A stretch of 64,000 bases of DNA from RHKX01 sp963826475 (GTDB taxonomy: Bacteria; Actinomycetota; Thermoleophilia; Solirubrobacterales; 70-9). The position numbers and the translations under genes were made by a program. The stretch covers positions 1,488,001 to 1,552,000 of the forward strand of contig CAWGXC010000003.1 of NCBI GenBank assembly GCA_963826475.1. The letters run 5' to 3'. Positions within the stretch are counted from its first letter, which is position 1; each line of letters opens with the position of its first letter. A model generated the notes under the pieces. That model worked only from the letters and a program-made list of their open reading frames with translations. It did not search any database and was not told where the DNA came from. Shown here piece by piece: positions 43,807 to 52,846 of this stretch.

Positions 43807-44314
43807 TTGAAAGCGCTCCGGCACGTCCTCTTCGACATGAACGGCACGCTGCTCGATCCCGCTGCGATGGCGGAGCCGCTGGGTGGTCGCGAAGAGGACG
43901 TCGAGCTCGTCAACGGGGCGCTCGAGGCGACGGTGCTGAGCGCCATGACGGACACCCTCACCGGCGTCCATCACGGGTTCGGCGATCTGCTGGCCGCATC
44001 GATCGGGCGCGCGCTCGCCCGCGTCGGCCGCTCTCAGCTCGCGAGCTCGGTCATCGACGCCGCCGGCGACATGAAGCCGTTCCCGGAAGCCGCGGAGGCG
44101 CTTGCGCTACGGCTGCGAGCAGGTTGGGCTGCCCGCCGAGCAGGTGACGCTGGTCGCCGCCCATTGGTGGGACATCGCCGGCGCTCACCGCGCCGGACTC
44201 GAGACCGGATGGGTCTCCCGCTCAGAGCACGAATGGCTGGAAGCCGATCCGGAGCTCCTCCCCGGGGCTCGCGGCACGGACCTCCTGGAGCTGGCCCGCG
44301 CTCTTGTCGATTGA
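43807..44314 (+). pseudogene. haloacid dehalogenase-like gene with internal deletion and frameshift
   Basis: The first ~99 codons from TTG 43807 are a HAD N-terminal half: motif I VLFDMNGTLLDP and the helical cap (EDVELVNGALEATVLSAMTD to DMKPFPEAAEAL). At about 44100 the homology jumps one frame and continues as RYGCEQVGLPAEQVTLVAAH, then HWWDIAGAHRAGLETGWVSR, which is the motif IV region and C-terminus of haloacid dehalogenase type II-like enzymes. The intervening ~60 residues with motif II (Thr/Ser) and motif III (Lys) are absent. A deletion with frame loss explains this. The product cannot be active. Confidence 0.8.
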
Positions 44315-44370
44315 GCGGGCGCCGTCGCCGGTCCGCCGACCGCGGCGGCGCCGGCCCACCAGCGTCGTTG

Positions 44371-44415
44371 TAAGGTCGAGATTGATCCCCGATGACCGGG
44401 GAAGGAACCTCACAG
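44371..44415 (+). promoter_or_regulatory. fdh promoter and leader hairpin
   Basis: TAAGGT (44371-44376) is a candidate -10 box, giving a leader of roughly 33 bases. Within it CCCCG (44387-44391) and CGGGG (44397-44401) form a five-pair stem with loop ATGAC. The ribosome binding sequence GGGGAAGGA (44398-44406) overlaps the right arm, so the hairpin could limit translation initiation. Confidence 0.4.
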
Positions 44416-47400
44416 ATGAACCGGCCCTCTCTGAATCTTCCCCTCCTGGAGCAGCTCAGGGGTGACCTCAGCGGCCGCGGCTCCGCCGTCCGCTCGCCTC
44501 GTTCGGCGGCCCTCCGCCCCCGCACCGCCGATGCCGACGCGGTCGTCAAGTCGATCTGCCCGTTCTGCGCCGTGGGCTGCGGGCAGCGCGTCTACGTCAA
44601 GGACGGCGAGGTCACTCAGATCGAGGGCGATCCCGACAGCCCGATCTCCCGCGGGCGCCTCTGCCCGAAGGGCGCCGCCTCCCGCGGCCTGGTGAAGAGC
44701 CCGAGCCGCGAGTACAAGGTCAAGTACCGGCCGCCGAACGCGACCGACTGGCAGGAGCTCGAGCTCGATCGCGCGATGGAGATGATCGCCGACCGGGTGA
44801 TCGCGACCCGCCCCGACGGCTGGCAGGCGGAGACCGACGAGGGCGGCAGGCTGAACCGGACGATGTCGATCGGCAGCCTCGGCGGGGCGACGCTCGACAA
44901 CGAGGAGAACTACCTGATCAAGAAGCTCTTCACCGGTCTGGGCATCGTCCAGATCGAGAACCAGGCGCGAATATGACACTCCTCCACCGTCCCCAGTCTG
45001 GGGACGTCGCTCGGTAGGGGTGGCGCCACCACCTTCCAACAGGACCTGCAGAATTCCGACTGCATAGTCATCCAGGGTTCGAACATGGCCGAGGCCCATC
45101 CGGTCGGCTTTCAGTGGGTGATGGAGGCGAAGGAGCGCGGCGCCAAGATCATTCACGTCGACCCGCGCTTCACCCGCACGAGCGCGGTCGCCGACCTGCA
45201 CGTGCCCCTGCGAGCGGGCTCGGACATCGCCTTCCTCGGGGGCATCGTCAACTACATCCTCAGCAATGGCCGCGAGTTCCGCGACTACGTCAGGACCTAC
45301 ACGAACGCCGCGACGATCATCGCCGACGAATTCCGCGACACCGAGGACCTCGCCGGCTTCTTCAGCGGCTGGGACCCGGATTCGAAGACCTATGACATCG
45401 AATCGTGGCAATACAAGGGGATGGAGGTCTTCGCCTCCGGCGGCAAGCGCGAGGAGGGTGCGGTCTTCGGCGAGGGCGCCCACTACGCGCAGGGGGGCAA
45501 GCTCGTCGATGGCAACCCTCCCGAGTTCGACATGGAGCTGGAGGACCCGCGGTGCGTCTTCCAGCTGCTCAAGCGCCACTTCAGCCGCTACACGCCGGAG
45601 AAGGTGGCCGAGGTCTGCGGGGTCAGCGAGGCGGACTTCCTCGAGGTCGCCGAGTCGATGTGCGCGAACTCCGGCCGCGAGCGGACCACCGCCTTCTGTT
45701 ACGCCGTCGGCTGGACCCACCACACCGTCGGCGTCCAGTACATCCGCACTGCGGCGATCATCCAGCTGCTGCTGGGAAACATCGGCCGGCCCGGTGGCGG
45801 GATCCTGGCGCTGCGGGGCCACGCCTCGATCCAGGGGTCGACCGACATCCCGACGCTCTACAACATCCTCCCGGGCTACATCCCGATGCCGCATCCCCAC
45901 GCTCATCAGAACCTCGACGAGTTCATCGAGCTGAACTCCGCCGACGCCGGCTACTGGGGGCATATGCGCGCCTACACGGTGAGCCTGCTGAAGGCCTACT
46001 ACGGGGATGCCGCCACCGCCGAGAACGACTTCTGCTTCGACCACCTGCCGCGGATCGACGGCAACCACTCCGCCTACCAGTCGGCGCTGCACATGCTCGA
46101 CGGCACGCTGAAGGGCTACTTCCTGCTCGGCGAGAACCCGGCCGTCGGCTCCGGCAACTCCGGCCTGCACCGCAAGGCGCTCGCCGAGCTCGACTGGCTG
46201 GTCGTCCGTGACCTGCAGGAGATCGAGAGCGCATCCTTCTGGAAGGACGCCCCCGAGATCGAGACGGGCGAGCTCGTCACGGAGGAGATCGGGACCGAGG
46301 TCTTCCTCCTGCCGGCGGCCGCCCACGTCGAGAAGGACGGCAGCTTCACCAACACCCAGCGACTGCTCCAGTGGCATCACAAGGCGGTCGAGCCGAGCGG
46401 GGACTGCCGCTCGGACCTCTGGTTCACCTACCACCTGGGGCGCATAATCCGCGACAAGCTGCGCGACTCCACCGATCCGCGCGACCGGCCCGTCCAGGAT
46501 CTGACCTGGGACTACCCGACTGAAGGACGCTACGACGACCCGAGCGCGGAGGCGATCCTGCGCGAGATCGGCGGCGTCGACCTCGCCAAGGATGAGGCGC
46601 TGCCCGGCTACACGTCCCTCGCCGAGGACGGCTCAACCGCCTGCGGCTGCTGGATCTACTCCGGCTGCTACGCCGACGAGGTCAACCAGCCGGCTCGCCG
46701 CAAGCCCGGCTCGGAGCAGAGCTGGGTGGCTCCCGAGTGGGCCTGGGCGTGGCCGATGAACCGGCGAATCATCTACAACCGCGCCTCGGCCGACCCCGAG
46801 GGCAAACCCTGGTCGGAGCGCAAGAAGTACGTCTGGTGGGACGCCGACAAGGGAGACAACGGCGAATGGACCGGTGAGGACGTTCCGGACTTCAAGGTCG
46901 ACATGGCGCCCGACTACGTCCCCGATGAGGACGCGAAGGCCGAAATGGCATTGCGCGGCGATGAGCCGTTCGTCATGCAGGCGGACGGCCGCGGCTGGCT
47001 CTTCTCCCCCTCCGGCCTCACCGACGGCCCACTGCCGACTCACTTCGAGCCGCACGAATCACCCGTGGTCAACGCCCTTTACCCCCAGCAGTCCAATCCG
47101 GCCCGCGAGCAGTATCCGCGCAAGGGCAACGAGTACAACCCGACCGGCGACGAGCCCGGCTCCGGCGTCTACCCCTACGTCGTCACCACCTACCGGCTGA
47201 CCGAGCACCACACCGCGGGAGCGATGTCGCGCACGGTTCCTCACCTGAACGAGCTCCAGCCGGAGTTCTTCTGCGAGATCAGCCCCGAGCTCGCCCGCGA
47301 ACGCGGGCTCGAGCACGGCGGCTGGGCGACGATCGTCAACTCGCGCGCGGCGATCGAGGCTCGGGTGATGGTCACCGACCGGATGAAGCCGCTCCGGGTG

Positions 47401-47634
47401 GGCGGGGGCACCGTCCACCAGGTGGGGCTTCCCTACCACTGGGGATCGAAGGGGATCGGGACCGGCGACTCCGCCAACGACCTCTTCTCGATCGCCCTCG
47501 ACCCGAACGTCCACATCCAGGAGACGAAGGCGGCGACCTGCGACATCGTCGCGGGCCGCCGGCCGGTAGGTCCGGCCCGCCCCGAGTTCGTCGCCGGCTA
47601 CCGCGAGCGAGCGGGATCGGAGAACGGAGAATGA
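44416..47634 (+). CDS. fdhA: selenocysteine-containing formate dehydrogenase, catalytic subunit
   Basis: A 1072-residue molybdenum (or tungsten) bis-MGD enzyme oxidising formate to CO2. An N-terminal [4Fe-4S] domain has ICPFCAVGCG with a fourth Cys in RLCPKGA (Cys48, 51, 55, 83). The frame contains UGA at 44974-44976, residue 187, in the context ENQARI-UGA-HSSTVPSLGT; this is exactly where FDH-N/O selenoenzymes have Sec, followed by the conserved His. Downstream GRGGATTFQQDLQNSDCIVI and the C-terminal guanine-dinucleotide-binding region (VGLPYHWGSKG) are intact. No twin-arginine signal is visible at the N-terminus, unlike E. coli FdnG. ATG 44416 has GGGGAAGGA upstream; ATG 44392 is an alternative. 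fdhB overlaps by four bases. Confidence 0.95.
44981..45020 (+). promoter_or_regulatory. bacterial SECIS element in fdhA
   Basis: The upper stem is GTCCCC (44989-44994) with GGGGAC (45000-45005), closing the five-base loop AGTCT. A lower stem pairs CCTCCACC (44981-44988) with GGTAGGGG (45013-45020), with one C-A mismatch and a seven-base 3' bulge. The loop begins 18 bases after the UGA and has G at its second position, which fits the published bacterial SECIS rules (short apical loop, G within its first two bases, UGA-to-loop distance about 16-37). SelB would bind here. Confidence 0.85.
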
Positions 47635-48542
47635 GCACGACACCACTGCCCCTCGCCGGAGGGTCGGCGAGCTGGGGTTCCGACCGCGAGGAGCGCGTCG
47701 GCTTCTTCACCGACACGAGCATCTGCATCGGCTGCAAGGCGTGCGAGGTCGCCTGCAAGGAGTGGAACGACGTCCCCGCCGAGGACAACGGCTTCACCGG
47801 CGACAGCTACGACAACAGCGCCGCCCTCGGCGCCAACCGCTGGCGCCACGTCGCGTTCATCGAGCAGAGGATCGAGGTCGGCGGGGTCGCCGACGGCATG
47901 CCCGACTCGCTCGTCGAGGAGGCGGCGCGCCAGACCCTCGTCGAACAGGGCCTCGACCCGCATGCCAACGACGACGGCTTCCGCTGGCTGATGAGCTCAG
48001 ACGTCTGCAAGCACTGCACCGACGCCGGCTGCCTCGACGGCTGCCCGACCGGCTCCATCTTCCGCACCGAGCACGGGACGGTCGTCGTCCAGGAGGACAT
48101 CTGCAACGGCTGCGGCTACTGCATCACCGCCTGCCCCTTCGGCGTGCTCGAACGGCGGGAGGACGACGGGCGGGTCTGGAAGTGCACCCTCTGCTACGAC
48201 CGCCTCGCCGACGACATGACGCCCGCCTGCGCGCAGGCCTGCCCGACCGAGTCGATCCAGTTCGGGCCGCTGGAGGTTCTACGCATGCGCGCCGCCGAGC
48301 GGGTCGAGACCCTGCGCGAGCGCGGCGTAGCGGGCGCGCAGCTCTACCTCGACGAGCCCGATAACGGAGTCGGCGGCGCGGGCGCCTTCTTCCTCCTGCT
48401 TGACGAGCCCGAGACCTACGGCCTCCCGCCCGACCCGGTCGATCCGACGCGCTACCGCGGCGAGGCGTGGACCGCCGTCGTCGCCGCGGCGTTGACGCTG
48501 GGAACCGGCATGGTCGCGGCCTTTCTGGGCAGTCGCTCATGA
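47631..48542 (+). CDS. fdhB: formate dehydrogenase iron-sulfur subunit
   Basis: A 303-residue electron-transfer subunit with four [4Fe-4S] cluster motifs: CIGCKACEVACKEW (Cys32, 35, 38, 42), CKHCTDAGCLDGCP, CNGCGYCITACPF and CTLCYDRLADDMTPACAQAC. The last ~25 residues (TAVVAAALTLGTGMVAAFLG) make a single transmembrane helix as in FdnH/FdoH. It carries electrons from FdhA to the membrane subunit. It overlaps fdhA and the next gene by ATGA at both ends, so the three are translationally coupled. Confidence 0.95.
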   Translation: MSTTPLPLAGGSASWGSDREERVGFFTDTSICIGCKACEVACKEWNDVPAEDNGFTGDSYDNSAALGANRWRHVAFIEQRIEVGGVADGMPDSLVEEAARQTLVEQGLDPHANDDGFRWLMSSDVCKHCTDAGCLDGCPTGSIFRTEHGTVVVQEDICNGCGYCITACPFGVLERREDDGRVWKCTLCYDRLADDMTPACAQACPTESIQFGPLEVLRMRAAERVETLRERGVAGAQLYLDEPDNGVGGAGAFFLLLDEPETYGLPPDPVDPTRYRGEAWTAVVAAALTLGTGMVAAFLGSRS

Positions 48543-49450
48543 GTCCGCGTGAACGGACGATGGTCCCGAAGGAGAAGCCGCGCTCCTACCACGGACGCCC
48601 GGTGATCAAGGAGTCGGCGTGGACGTGGGAGGTGCCCTGGTACCTGTTCTTCGGCGGCCTCTCGGGCGCATCGTCGATGCTCGCCTTCATCGCCTCGACG
48701 GTTGGCAATCGCCCGCTCGCAAAGCGCGCCTGGCTCGTCTCCTTCGCCAGCATCGTGATCAGCCCGGCGCTGCTCGTCGCCGACCTGGGAAGGCCCGAGC
48801 GGTTCCTGAACATGCTGAGGGTCTTCAAGGTGACCTCGCCGATGAGCATCGGGTCCTGGATCCTGGCGGCCAGCGGCACGGCCGTCGCTCCCGCCACCTA
48901 CGGCGCGCTGCGGAAGCAACCGCCGCTCGTCTCCCGCATCGCCGAGCCGGTCGCGGCCCTCCTCGGCCCGCCACTTGCGACCTACACCGCCGTTCTGATT
49001 TCGAACACCGTCGTCCCCGTCTGGTCGGAGGCCCGGCGGGAGCTCCCGTTCCTGTTCAGCGCGAGCGCCGCCGCGAGCGCCGGCGCGGCCGCTGTCGCGC
49101 TGACACCGCTCGACCACGGAAGGCCGGCCCGGCGGATTGCGATCGGCGGCGTGATCGGCGAGCTCGCCGCCCGCGAGCTGATGGAGCGGCGGCTCGGAGA
49201 CCTTGCCGAGCCGTACGAATCCGGTCGGCCGAAACGATTCGGCCTCGCCTCCAAGGCGCTCAGCATCGCCGGTGCGGCGCTGCTCGCAACCGGTCGCGGC
49301 AAGCGCGCTCAGACGGTCGCCGGCGGAGCGCTGGTGCTAGGCGGCGCGGTCTGCCAGCGCTGGAGCGTCTACACCGCCGGCTTCCCCTCCGCGCGCGACC
49401 CCAAGTACACCGTCGGCCCCCAGAGGGCGCGGGTCGAGGCGCGGTCGTAG
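48539..49450 (+). CDS. NrfD/PsrC-type membrane subunit of formate dehydrogenase
   Basis: A 303-residue NrfD-like integral membrane protein, starting PRSYHGRPVIKESAWTWEVP and then WYLFFGGLSGASSMLAFIAS, the typical first helix. About eight hydrophobic helices follow. Such subunits anchor the complex and pass electrons to menaquinone without heme, unlike the cytochrome b556 FdnI of E. coli. The middle LVSFASIVISPALLVADLGR and PERFLNMLRVFK are conserved in NrfD. The start at ATG 48539 overlaps fdhB by four bases. Confidence 0.9.
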   Translation: MSPRERTMVPKEKPRSYHGRPVIKESAWTWEVPWYLFFGGLSGASSMLAFIASTVGNRPLAKRAWLVSFASIVISPALLVADLGRPERFLNMLRVFKVTSPMSIGSWILAASGTAVAPATYGALRKQPPLVSRIAEPVAALLGPPLATYTAVLISNTVVPVWSEARRELPFLFSASAAASAGAAAVALTPLDHGRPARRIAIGGVIGELAARELMERRLGDLAEPYESGRPKRFGLASKALSIAGAALLATGRGKRAQTVAGGALVLGGAVCQRWSVYTAGFPSARDPKYTVGPQRARVEARS

Positions 49451-49474
49451 GAGCCGCCACGGGCCCTGGTCCTC

Positions 49475-49480
49475 TAGGTT
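49475..49480 (+). promoter_or_regulatory. -10 box of the ceramidase gene
   Basis: TAGGTT, seven bases, then ATG 49488. This suggests the ceramidase gene has its own promoter and is not simply the fourth gene of the fdh operon. Confidence 0.5.
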
Positions 49481-49487
49481 CCTCCCG

Positions 49488-51767
49488 ATGCGCACACGCG
49501 GCCGCCTGGGACTTCTCTCCGCCGTCGGCGTCACGCTCCTCGCCACGCTGGCGCTCGCCGGGCCGGCATCGGCCTCACCGCGGCTGAAGGTCGGCGTCGG
49601 GCGCGCGGACATCACGCCTCCGACCGGCTATTTCATGATGGGCTGGGTCCGCTCCGACGGTGTCGTGATCGGCCAGCACACGAGGCTCTGGGCGCGGACG
49701 GTCGTGCTGAAGGAGGGCGGCGAGAAGGTCGCGCTCGTCTCCGAGGACCTCAACGGGATTCCCGGCGGGATGCTCGAGGACGCCGCCGACCTGCTGCGCG
49801 ATCGCGGGTTCGATCAGACCAACATCCTCGTCTCCGCCTCTCACACGCACGCGGCGCCGACCGGCTTCTACAACTTCTCGACCTTCAACACGGTCTTCAT
49901 GACGCTCAACTCCCCGACTGACTTTTCGCTGACCGGCGATCTCGATCCGACCCTCTACCAGTTCATGGTCCGCCAACTTGCGCGGTCGATCGCGCGGGCG
50001 GACGACGACCTCGGGCCCGGAAAGGTGGGCTGGGGAACGACCCAGATCATGCACCTCACGGAGAACCGGTCGATCGAGGCGCACCTGGCCGACCACGGGA
50101 TCACCGTTCCATACGGCGAGGGCACCGTGGCCATGGACCCGAACGGGTACGTCCACACGATCGACCCCGAGGTCAACGTCCTGCGCGTCGACAAGACGCT
50201 CCGCGGACGCGACGTCCCGGTCGGAATGTGGAGCACGTTCGCCAATCACGGCACCGTCAACGGCTACCAGTTCACGTTCTACAACGAGGACCACCATGGA
50301 GCCGCCACCCATCTCACCGAGGAACGGATTCGCAAGCTCGGCCACGTCCCCGAGAAGCAGGACGTCGTCACCGTCTACGGGAACACCAACGAGGGCGACC
50401 AATCGGCCGGCCTGCACGGTCAAGGTCCCGCGCTGGCCGAGCACGTCGGCCACGTCGAGGCGAAGGCGTTCATGCGGGCCTGGCGGCAAGCGGGCGAGCG
50501 GATGAGCGGCAAGCCGACGCTCGCGAATCGCTGGACTCGGATGTGCTTCTGCGGCCAGGCGACAGCAGCCGGGCCGGTCGACGACACCGCGAAGTTCGGG
50601 CTGCCGCAGCTGACCGGCTCGGAGGAGGGCCGCGGCCCACTCTTCGACATCACCCGCACGCCCTTCGAGGGAGACAAGACGGCCGACACCCATGATGCTC
50701 AGGGAGACAAGATCGTCACCCTGACCGTCGACGTTCCCAAGGCCGTGCCGCTGGCGACGATCCAGGTGGGAGACCGTCTGATCTTCTCGATCCCAGGTGA
50801 GATGACGGTGGAGATGGGGCGCCGGGTGAAGACGGCGCTCATGGACGCGGTGAGCGGCTCGGGCTCCGGCATCAAGCACGTCGTGCTCTCCGGCCTCGCA
50901 AATGAGTACGACGACTACTTCACCACCCCCGAGGAGTACGACGCCCAGCACTACGAGGGCGGCTCGCAGGTCTATGGGCGGACGAGCTCAGTAGCGCTGC
51001 AGGAGGCGCTCGTCGCACTGGCCGAGACCCTCGCCGAGGGTACGCCGGCACCCAACCCCTATCCCTTCGATCCCACGAACGGCGTCGTTCCCGATGGCTC
51101 CTCCTTCCCGACGGGGGCCACGAAGGCGACCGCGATCGCTCAACCCTCGAAGCGAAGCCACCGCCTCCTGCACCCGCAGTTCTCCTGGCAAGGTGGCGAG
51201 CGCGGCTACGACCGGCCGCTCGAGCGCGCGTTCGTCAAGGTGCAGCGCCGGGGCTCCGCCCGACATAAATGGCGGACGGTGGACAGCGACCTCGGCCTGC
51301 GGATGCTCTGGTACGTGAGCGACGGCGGCGCCTACACCGCCGAGTGGGAACCGCCCTTGCGAGAACGTCCCGGAAAGTATCGGTTCGCGGTGCACGCCCG
51401 TCACTACCGGATCAGGTCGAAGCCGTTCGCGCTGCTTCCCTCGAAGGCGCTCATGCCCATGGCGACGAGCGCCGATGCGGGGAAGTTCGCCATCCGGCTG
51501 GCCTACCCGAAGGCCGTCTCCAATGAGGCCGTCGGCGACGAACCCTCTGACTTCACCGCGGACCTCACCGCCAGGCCGCTCTACGCCGGCGGTGGGCAGA
51601 TCCGATTCCTCGTCGACGGCACGCCGACGGTCGTCCGCCCCAAGCGCGGCGGCCTGTTCTCGGTGAGGGCCCGGGCGGGCGCAACGATCGAGATCCCCAA
51701 GGGCGCGGCGCGCGATCGCTTCGACAACCGCAACGGCAAGGCCGTCAGCTTCACCGCTCCGGGCTAG
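49488..51767 (+). CDS. secreted neutral/alkaline ceramidase-like protein
   Basis: A 759-residue exported protein of the neutral ceramidase family, which hydrolyse the N-acyl bond of ceramides. The signal peptide ends near LALAGPASA. The mature start has KVGVGRADITPPTGYFMMGW. Zinc-site and catalytic segments are visible as VSASHTHAAPTGFYN, the active-site-type SAGLHGQGPAL (family GD..GDVSPN variant) and GLANEYDDYFTTPEEY. The C-terminal part (LLHPQFSWQGGERGYDRPLE) is the immunoglobulin-like domain. Its position between fdh and selD has no obvious functional logic. Confidence 0.8.
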   Translation: MRTRGRLGLLSAVGVTLLATLALAGPASASPRLKVGVGRADITPPTGYFMMGWVRSDGVVIGQHTRLWARTVVLKEGGEKVALVSEDLNGIPGGMLEDAADLLRDRGFDQTNILVSASHTHAAPTGFYNFSTFNTVFMTLNSPTDFSLTGDLDPTLYQFMVRQLARSIARADDDLGPGKVGWGTTQIMHLTENRSIEAHLADHGITVPYGEGTVAMDPNGYVHTIDPEVNVLRVDKTLRGRDVPVGMWSTFANHGTVNGYQFTFYNEDHHGAATHLTEERIRKLGHVPEKQDVVTVYGNTNEGDQSAGLHGQGPALAEHVGHVEAKAFMRAWRQAGERMSGKPTLANRWTRMCFCGQATAAGPVDDTAKFGLPQLTGSEEGRGPLFDITRTPFEGDKTADTHDAQGDKIVTLTVDVPKAVPLATIQVGDRLIFSIPGEMTVEMGRRVKTALMDAVSGSGSGIKHVVLSGLANEYDDYFTTPEEYDAQHYEGGSQVYGRTSSVALQEALVALAETLAEGTPAPNPYPFDPTNGVVPDGSSFPTGATKATAIAQPSKRSHRLLHPQFSWQGGERGYDRPLERAFVKVQRRGSARHKWRTVDSDLGLRMLWYVSDGGAYTAEWEPPLRERPGKYRFAVHARHYRIRSKPFALLPSKALMPMATSADAGKFAIRLAYPKAVSNEAVGDEPSDFTADLTARPLYAGGGQIRFLVDGTPTVVRPKRGGLFSVRARAGATIEIPKGAARDRFDNRNGKAVSFTAPG

Positions 51768-51798
51768 CCCACGCCTCTCCGGAGCGGCGGGCGTCCGC

Positions 51799-52821
51799 TC
51801 AGAGGACCTGGATCGACCCGGGCTCTCCATGGAGCAGCCGTCCGATCACGGCGCCCGGCACCTCCGCAGCGCGGCTCGGCTCGACCGCGACGAGCAGGCC
51901 GCCTGAGGTCATCGCATCGGCGCAGAGCACGCGCCGGGACTCGGGCACTGACTCGGCGAAGCTCGTGAATGCCGCCGCGTGCCTGGCGTTGCGCTTGGTC
52001 CCCCCGGCGACGGCGTTGCCGTCCTCGGCGAGGGCGAGCACGCCCTCGATTGCGGGCACCGCCGCGGAATCGATCTCCGCGGCCACCCCGCTTGCCATCG
52101 CAAGCTCGTGGGCGTGCCCGACGAGCCCGAAGCCGGTCACGTCCGTCGCGGCGCTCGCGGCCGCCGCGACGGCGGCCGCCGAGGCCGCGTCGTTGAGGGT
52201 CGTCATCACCGCGATCGCCCGCTCGATCAACTCGGCGTCGGCGATCTGCCGCTTCGTCGCCGTCGCAACCAGCCCGGCGCCGAGCGGCTTGGTCAACACG
52301 AGGGCGTCGCCAGGGCGGCCGCCGGCGTTGGTCAGCATCAGTGCCGGATCCACGAGCCCGGTGACGGCCAGGCCGTACTTGGGCTCGGCGTCCTCAATCG
52401 AGTGCCCGCCGCCGATCACGGCGCCGGCGGCATTGACGACATCCCGCCCGCCACGCAGGATTCGCTCGAGGATCTCGCCGCCGAGGTCGTCGAGCGAGAA
52501 TGCGACGAGGTTCAGCGCGACGAGGGGACGCCCTCCCATGGCGTAGACGTCGGAGAGCGCATTGGTGGCGGCGATCCGGCCGAAGTCGTAAGGATCGTCG
52601 ACGATCGGGGTGAAGAAGTCGGCCGTGTGAACGATCGCCTGACGCTCGCCGATCCGGTAAACGGCGGCGTCGTCGGAGGACTCGCTGCCGACGAGCAGAT
52701 CCGGATCGGACTCGGCCGGAAATGATGCAAGCACCTCGGCGAGCCGGTCAGGGGCGATCTTGCAGCCGCATCCCGCTCCGTGCGAGAGCTCGGTGAGCCG
52801 AACGGTTGCCTTGGTCGCCAC
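51799..52821 (-). CDS. selD: selenophosphate synthetase
   Basis: A 340-residue ATP-dependent selenide, water dikinase that makes selenophosphate, the selenium donor for SelA. The N-terminus VRLTELSHGAGCGCKIAPDR places the catalytic Cys18 and Lys21 as in E. coli SelD (Cys17, Lys20); Cys not Sec is used. Metal and ATP motifs VHTADFFTPIVDDPYDFGRI and the Gly-rich GGGHSIEDAEPKYG are intact. GTG 52821 was chosen because the family N-terminus begins there; the gene is divergent from selA with only 25 bases between. Confidence 0.95.
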   Translation of the reverse strand: MATKATVRLTELSHGAGCGCKIAPDRLAEVLASFPAESDPDLLVGSESSDDAAVYRIGERQAIVHTADFFTPIVDDPYDFGRIAATNALSDVYAMGGRPLVALNLVAFSLDDLGGEILERILRGGRDVVNAAGAVIGGGHSIEDAEPKYGLAVTGLVDPALMLTNAGGRPGDALVLTKPLGAGLVATATKRQIADAELIERAIAVMTTLNDAASAAAVAAAASAATDVTGFGLVGHAHELAMASGVAAEIDSAAVPAIEGVLALAEDGNAVAGGTKRNARHAAAFTSFAESVPESRRVLCADAMTSGGLLVAVEPSRAAEVPGAVIGRLLHGEPGSIQVL

Positions 52822-52830
52822 GCGAAGGCG

Positions 52831-52840
52831 AGGGTACCCT
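52831..52840. promoter_or_regulatory. palindromic divergent -10 element of selD and selA
   Basis: AGGGTACCCT is a perfect palindrome that reads TACCCT on both strands. On the plus strand the box (52835-52840) is six bases before the selA GTG. On the minus strand (52831-52836) it is nine bases before the selD GTG. One element may direct nearly leaderless transcripts in both directions. Confidence 0.55.
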
Positions 52841-52846
52841 GACCGC

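Noticed and set aside
44100..44110. Programmed frameshift in the dehalogenase-like gene
   Set aside because: No slippery heptamer is present, and about 60 conserved residues are missing, which frameshifting cannot restore.
44974..44976. UGA as a true stop, making fdhA a pseudogene
   Set aside because: The downstream frame is intact, a SECIS hairpin is present, and selA, selB, selC and selD lie nearby, so recoding is far more likely.
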